DNA from: Giesbergeria sp.
GTDB taxonomy: Bacteria; Pseudomonadota; Gammaproteobacteria; Burkholderiales; Burkholderiaceae_C
Direction: 5' to 3'
DNA: 9,017 nt
Assembly (NCBI GenBank): GCA_030690515.1
Contig: JAUYGP010000117.1
Coordinates: 1 to 9,017 of the forward strand
This document shows, piece by piece, positions 6,260-9,017 of the stretch. The position numbers were made by a program, and so were the translations under genes. The notes beneath the pieces are model-generated. The model did no database searches and was not told the origin of the DNA. It worked only from the letters and a program-made list of their open reading frames with translations. Numbering within the stretch: position 1 is the stretch's first letter; the number at the start of each line of letters is the position of its first letter.

Positions 6260-9017
6260 ATGGGGCAACCGTGTCAGACTTCTGAAGCAAGGTACTTCCA
6301 ACGGGCCTTGGGGCGCGGCCTGTTGCTGTGTCTGGGACTGCTACTGTGGGCGCAGGCAAGCGCGGAGCAGACCGTGCGCGTGGGTGTCTACCAGAACAGC
6401 CCCAAAATTTCTCTCTCGGAACAAGGCAAGCCGGAAGGCATCTTTGTTGATCTGCTCGCGGGCATTGCCGCCCAAGAGGGGTGGACGCTGCATTACGTTC
6501 CAGTGACCTGGGCCGAGGGACTCGACCGCTTGTCCCGGGGCGAGATCGACCTGATGCCCGACGTCGCTCGCAGCCCGGAGCGAGAAAAGCTGTATTCCTT
6601 TCATCAGGAGCCTGTTCTGGCGAGCTGGAACCAGGTCTATGCCCGCAAAGGCAGCACCATTCGTTCGATTCTGGACATGCAGGGGCAGCGGGTGGCGGTG
6701 CTGGCTGGGTCGATCCAGGAGCGCCAGCTGGGGGACATGGCCCGCAGCTTCAGCTTGGAGGTGCAGTGGGTCACGCGCCCCGATTACGACGCGGCGTTCG
6801 ATGCCGTTGCCAAGGGGCAGGCCGACGCCGTCGTCACCAACCGGTTTTTCGGCGTGCGCAACGCAGCCCGCTATGGCTTGCAGGACACGGCCATCATTTT
6901 CAGCCCGTCGCAGTTGTTTTTTGCTGCGCCGCTGCGGGGTAACCAGGCCCTGCTGCAAGCCCTGGACCGCCACCTGATCGAATACAAGAAAAACTCAGAT
7001 TCGCTGTACTACCGATCTCTGAGGCGATGGGCGGTAGACGAGGTGCGCACCGCCTCGCCAGCCTGGCTTGTTCCGGTGGGATCGGCCGCCGGGGCGTTGT
7101 TGTTGGCCAGTGCCGTGGGGTTGCTGGTTTTGCGCAGGCAGGTTGCCGCCAGGACGGCGCAGCTGCGCCAACGCAATGAGGAAATGCTGGTCGTCAACCG
7201 CACCTTGCGGGCCACCGGTTCCCGGCGGGAACTGTCCGCCGTTCTGGACGAGGCCACCAAGGGTGCACTGGAAATCACCGGTTTTGATGGAGGGGTGTTA
7301 TGCACCCGCGATGAAGCCCTGGGCACCCTGCGGGTAGGTGCGAGCATCGGCGCCATGGAACCCACAGCCCGTGCCGCTGGTGGGGGCCCGTTGTGTGATG
7401 CGGGGTGTCCTGCCATGCTCGAAAAAATGGCGCAGGAGCTGCGTCACACGCTGGTGGCTGGCGATGCGCACGGCAAGGTGCAGGCCTGTGGCAATGTGCA
7501 CGATGCCACGGTGTGCTGGAATGCCTATTTCCCGCTGACGGTGCAGGACCGCGCCATTGGCGTGCTGTGCCTGTTCTCGCGCAAGCCTGAGCGCCCGTCT
7601 GCCCACGTGCTCGAAGTGGTGGAGGATCTGTGCGGCCCGGTGGCGCTGGCCATGGAGAACGCGCGCCTCTACGAGCAGGCCCAGGCCCATGCCCGTGAAC
7701 TAGAGGCGCGCGTGCAGGAGCGAACGCGGGAGTTGACTGAGCTCGGCGCGTTTCTCCAGGCCATCATTGACCACATCGCTAATCCCATTTTCTACAAAGG
7801 GCCAGACCTGCGTTTCAGGGGCTGCAACCGTGCCTACGAGGAGGCTTTCGGGGTCTGCCGCGAGGCCTTCGTCGGCAAGACCGTGCTGGAATTGGAATAC
7901 CTGCCGCTGGCAGACCGGCGGGCCTACCAGGCGGAGGATGGTGGTGTTCTGGCCGAAGGGGCCACCGTTTCGCGTGAGGCGGCAATTCCGTTTGCCGACG
8001 GGCTCATGCACCAGACGCTGTATTCGGTCAGTGGTTTTCGGGGGGGCGATGGGCAACCCTCCGGGATGGTCGGCGTGATTGTGGACATCTCGCCGATCAA
8101 ACGTGCCCAGGCCGCATTGAAGGCGGCGCACGATGAACAGGAGGCGATCTTCGAGGCCGTCAACTCGGGCATTGCGCTGATCCAGGATCGCATGGTTTGC
8201 CGCTGCAACGGCAAGCTCGAACAGCTTCTGGGATACGCCCCGGGTGAGCTGCTGGGAAAAACCACCCGAGACTGGTATGTTTCGGAAGAAGCCTATGTCC
8301 ATGCCGGGGAGAGCATCCGCGTGAAAGTGGCGCAGGGCGAAACGCACCAGCGCGAAGAGCAGATGGTGCGCAAGGATGGAAGCCTGTTCTGGAGCCGCAT
8401 TTTTGTGCGCGCGCTCGATCCTGAGGACTTCTCCAGAGGCCTTGTCGGCGTGATGGAAGATGTGACCGATGAGCGCGCAGCAGCTGTCGCCATGCGCCAG
8501 GCCAAGGAGGCCGCCGAGGCCGCCGATCGTATCAAGTCGGCCTTTCTGGCCACCATGAGCCACGAACTGCGCACGCCGCTCAATTCGATCATCGGGTTCA
8601 CGGGCATCGTGCTGCAGGGGCTGGCGGGGCCGCTTACTGCGGAGCAGTCCAAGCAACTGGGCATGGTGCGCGACAGCTCGCGCCACCTGCTGGCGCTGAT
8701 CAACGATGTGCTCGACATTTCCAAGATCGAGGCGGGCGAATTCAAGGTGGCGCGTGACCCGTTTGATCTGGCACAGTCGGTGCGCAAGGTGCTGGACATC
8801 GTGCGTCCGCTGGCGGACAAGAAGCAACTGCAGCTGGAGGTGGGGATGGCCGAGAGCTTGGGGCGCATGGTCAGTGATGCGCGGCGCGTGGAGCAGGTGC
8901 TGCTCAATCTGCTGAGCAATGCCATCAAGTTCACCGAGGCAGGCCGGGTGTCCTTGCGTGTCGATCTGTGTGAGGAGTCGTGTACTTCTGACTCCGGAAT
9001 GCGCACAATGGTCCGCA
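6260..9017 (+). CDS. Membrane sensor histidine kinase with periplasmic solute-binding, GAF and two PAS domains (3' end outside window)
   Basis: The open frame runs 919 codons with no stop before the window edge. Order: signal peptide (basic region to R19, then LLLCLGLLLWAQASA, cleavage likely after A35); periplasmic SBP_bac_3-like domain, about 38-255 (TVRVGVYQNSPK, GIFVDLLAGIA, EIDLMPDVA); transmembrane helix, about 268-291; GAF, about 315-470; helical linker; PAS, about 495-618; PAS, about 627-737; HisKA with H768 in MSHELRTPLN; HATPase N-box with N887 in LLSNAIKFTE. The G boxes and any receiver or HPt domains lie beyond the end. It should sense a small solute outside the membrane plus a cytoplasmic signal, then autophosphorylate. 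The ATG at 6260 has a GGGGGGA tract 8 nt upstream. In-frame ATGs at 6224 and 6140 are alternatives; 6260 leaves the most ordinary signal peptide. It is transcribed away from the kor operon. Confidence 0.9.
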   Translation, partial: MGQPCQTSEARYFQRALGRGLLLCLGLLLWAQASAEQTVRVGVYQNSPKISLSEQGKPEGIFVDLLAGIAAQEGWTLHYVPVTWAEGLDRLSRGEIDLMPDVARSPEREKLYSFHQEPVLASWNQVYARKGSTIRSILDMQGQRVAVLAGSIQERQLGDMARSFSLEVQWVTRPDYDAAFDAVAKGQADAVVTNRFFGVRNAARYGLQDTAIIFSPSQLFFAAPLRGNQALLQALDRHLIEYKKNSDSLYYRSLRRWAVDEVRTASPAWLVPVGSAAGALLLASAVGLLVLRRQVAARTAQLRQRNEEMLVVNRTLRATGSRRELSAVLDEATKGALEITGFDGGVLCTRDEALGTLRVGASIGAMEPTARAAGGGPLCDAGCPAMLEKMAQELRHTLVAGDAHGKVQACGNVHDATVCWNAYFPLTVQDRAIGVLCLFSRKPERPSAHVLEVVEDLCGPVALAMENARLYEQAQAHARELEARVQERTRELTELGAFLQAIIDHIANPIFYKGPDLRFRGCNRAYEEAFGVCREAFVGKTVLELEYLPLADRRAYQAEDGGVLAEGATVSREAAIPFADGLMHQTLYSVSGFRGGDGQPSGMVGVIVDISPIKRAQAALKAAHDEQEAIFEAVNSGIALIQDRMVCRCNGKLEQLLGYAPGELLGKTTRDWYVSEEAYVHAGESIRVKVAQGETHQREEQMVRKDGSLFWSRIFVRALDPEDFSRGLVGVMEDVTDERAAAVAMRQAKEAAEAADRIKSAFLATMSHELRTPLNSIIGFTGIVLQGLAGPLTAEQSKQLGMVRDSSRHLLALINDVLDISKIEAGEFKVARDPFDLAQSVRKVLDIVRPLADKKQLQLEVGMAESLGRMVSDARRVEQVLLNLLSNAIKFTEAGRVSLRVDLCEESCTSDSGMRTMVR

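Noticed and set aside
6140..6260. Earlier in-frame ATG starts of the kinase at 6140 and 6224
   Set aside because: They would put 40 or 12 extra residues before an already long signal-peptide n-region. The 6224 start has only a weak AAGG site, so it is kept as an alternative.
7700..8827. Minus-strand open frame of 375 codons
   Set aside because: It is antisense to the GAF/PAS/HisKA part of the sensor kinase, which has clear motifs on the plus strand.

Overview
The window is high-GC DNA. Codon use, strong GGAGG-type ribosome binding sites and the gene set suggest a betaproteobacterium, most likely Burkholderiales/Comamonadaceae (Acidovorax-like). This taxonomic call is inference from protein style; no rRNA or other marker is present.

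Minus strand, 5977 down to 57: five co-oriented genes that look like one operon. In transcription order they are: (1) a GltD/dihydropyrimidine-dehydrogenase-like FAD, NAD(P) and iron-sulfur oxidoreductase starting at a TTG codon; (2) a fused gamma-alpha subunit of a 2-oxoacid (probably 2-oxoglutarate):acceptor oxidoreductase, korA; (3) its thiamine-diphosphate and 4Fe-4S beta subunit, korB; (4) a two-CBS-domain protein; (5) a stand-alone receiver-domain response regulator. Genes 1-2 and 2-3 overlap by ATGA, and both junctions carry the same 13-nt string. After the response regulator there is a plausible intrinsic terminator at 15-38. The first three proteins together make a complete enzyme: KorA/KorB oxidatively decarboxylate a 2-oxoacid with CoA, and the flavoprotein can pass the electrons to or from NAD(P) through its own 4Fe-4S clusters. 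This resembles the three-subunit NADP-linked 2-oxoglutarate oxidoreductase described in Azoarcus evansii. The CBS and receiver proteins are candidate energy-state and signalling add-ons.

Divergent intergenic region, 5978-6259: no gene; it must hold the promoters for both directions. I see only weak promoter-like hexamers, a short inverted repeat and an 8-bp palindrome.

Plus strand, 6260 to the window edge: the first 919 codons of a large membrane sensor histidine kinase: signal peptide, periplasmic solute-binding (SBP_bac_3-like) domain, one transmembrane helix, a cysteine-rich GAF domain, two PAS domains, HisKA with its phospho-accepting His, and the start of the HATPase domain. It is cut by the window end and may continue into receiver or HPt domains. 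No tRNA, rRNA, CRISPR array, insertion sequence or phage gene was seen.
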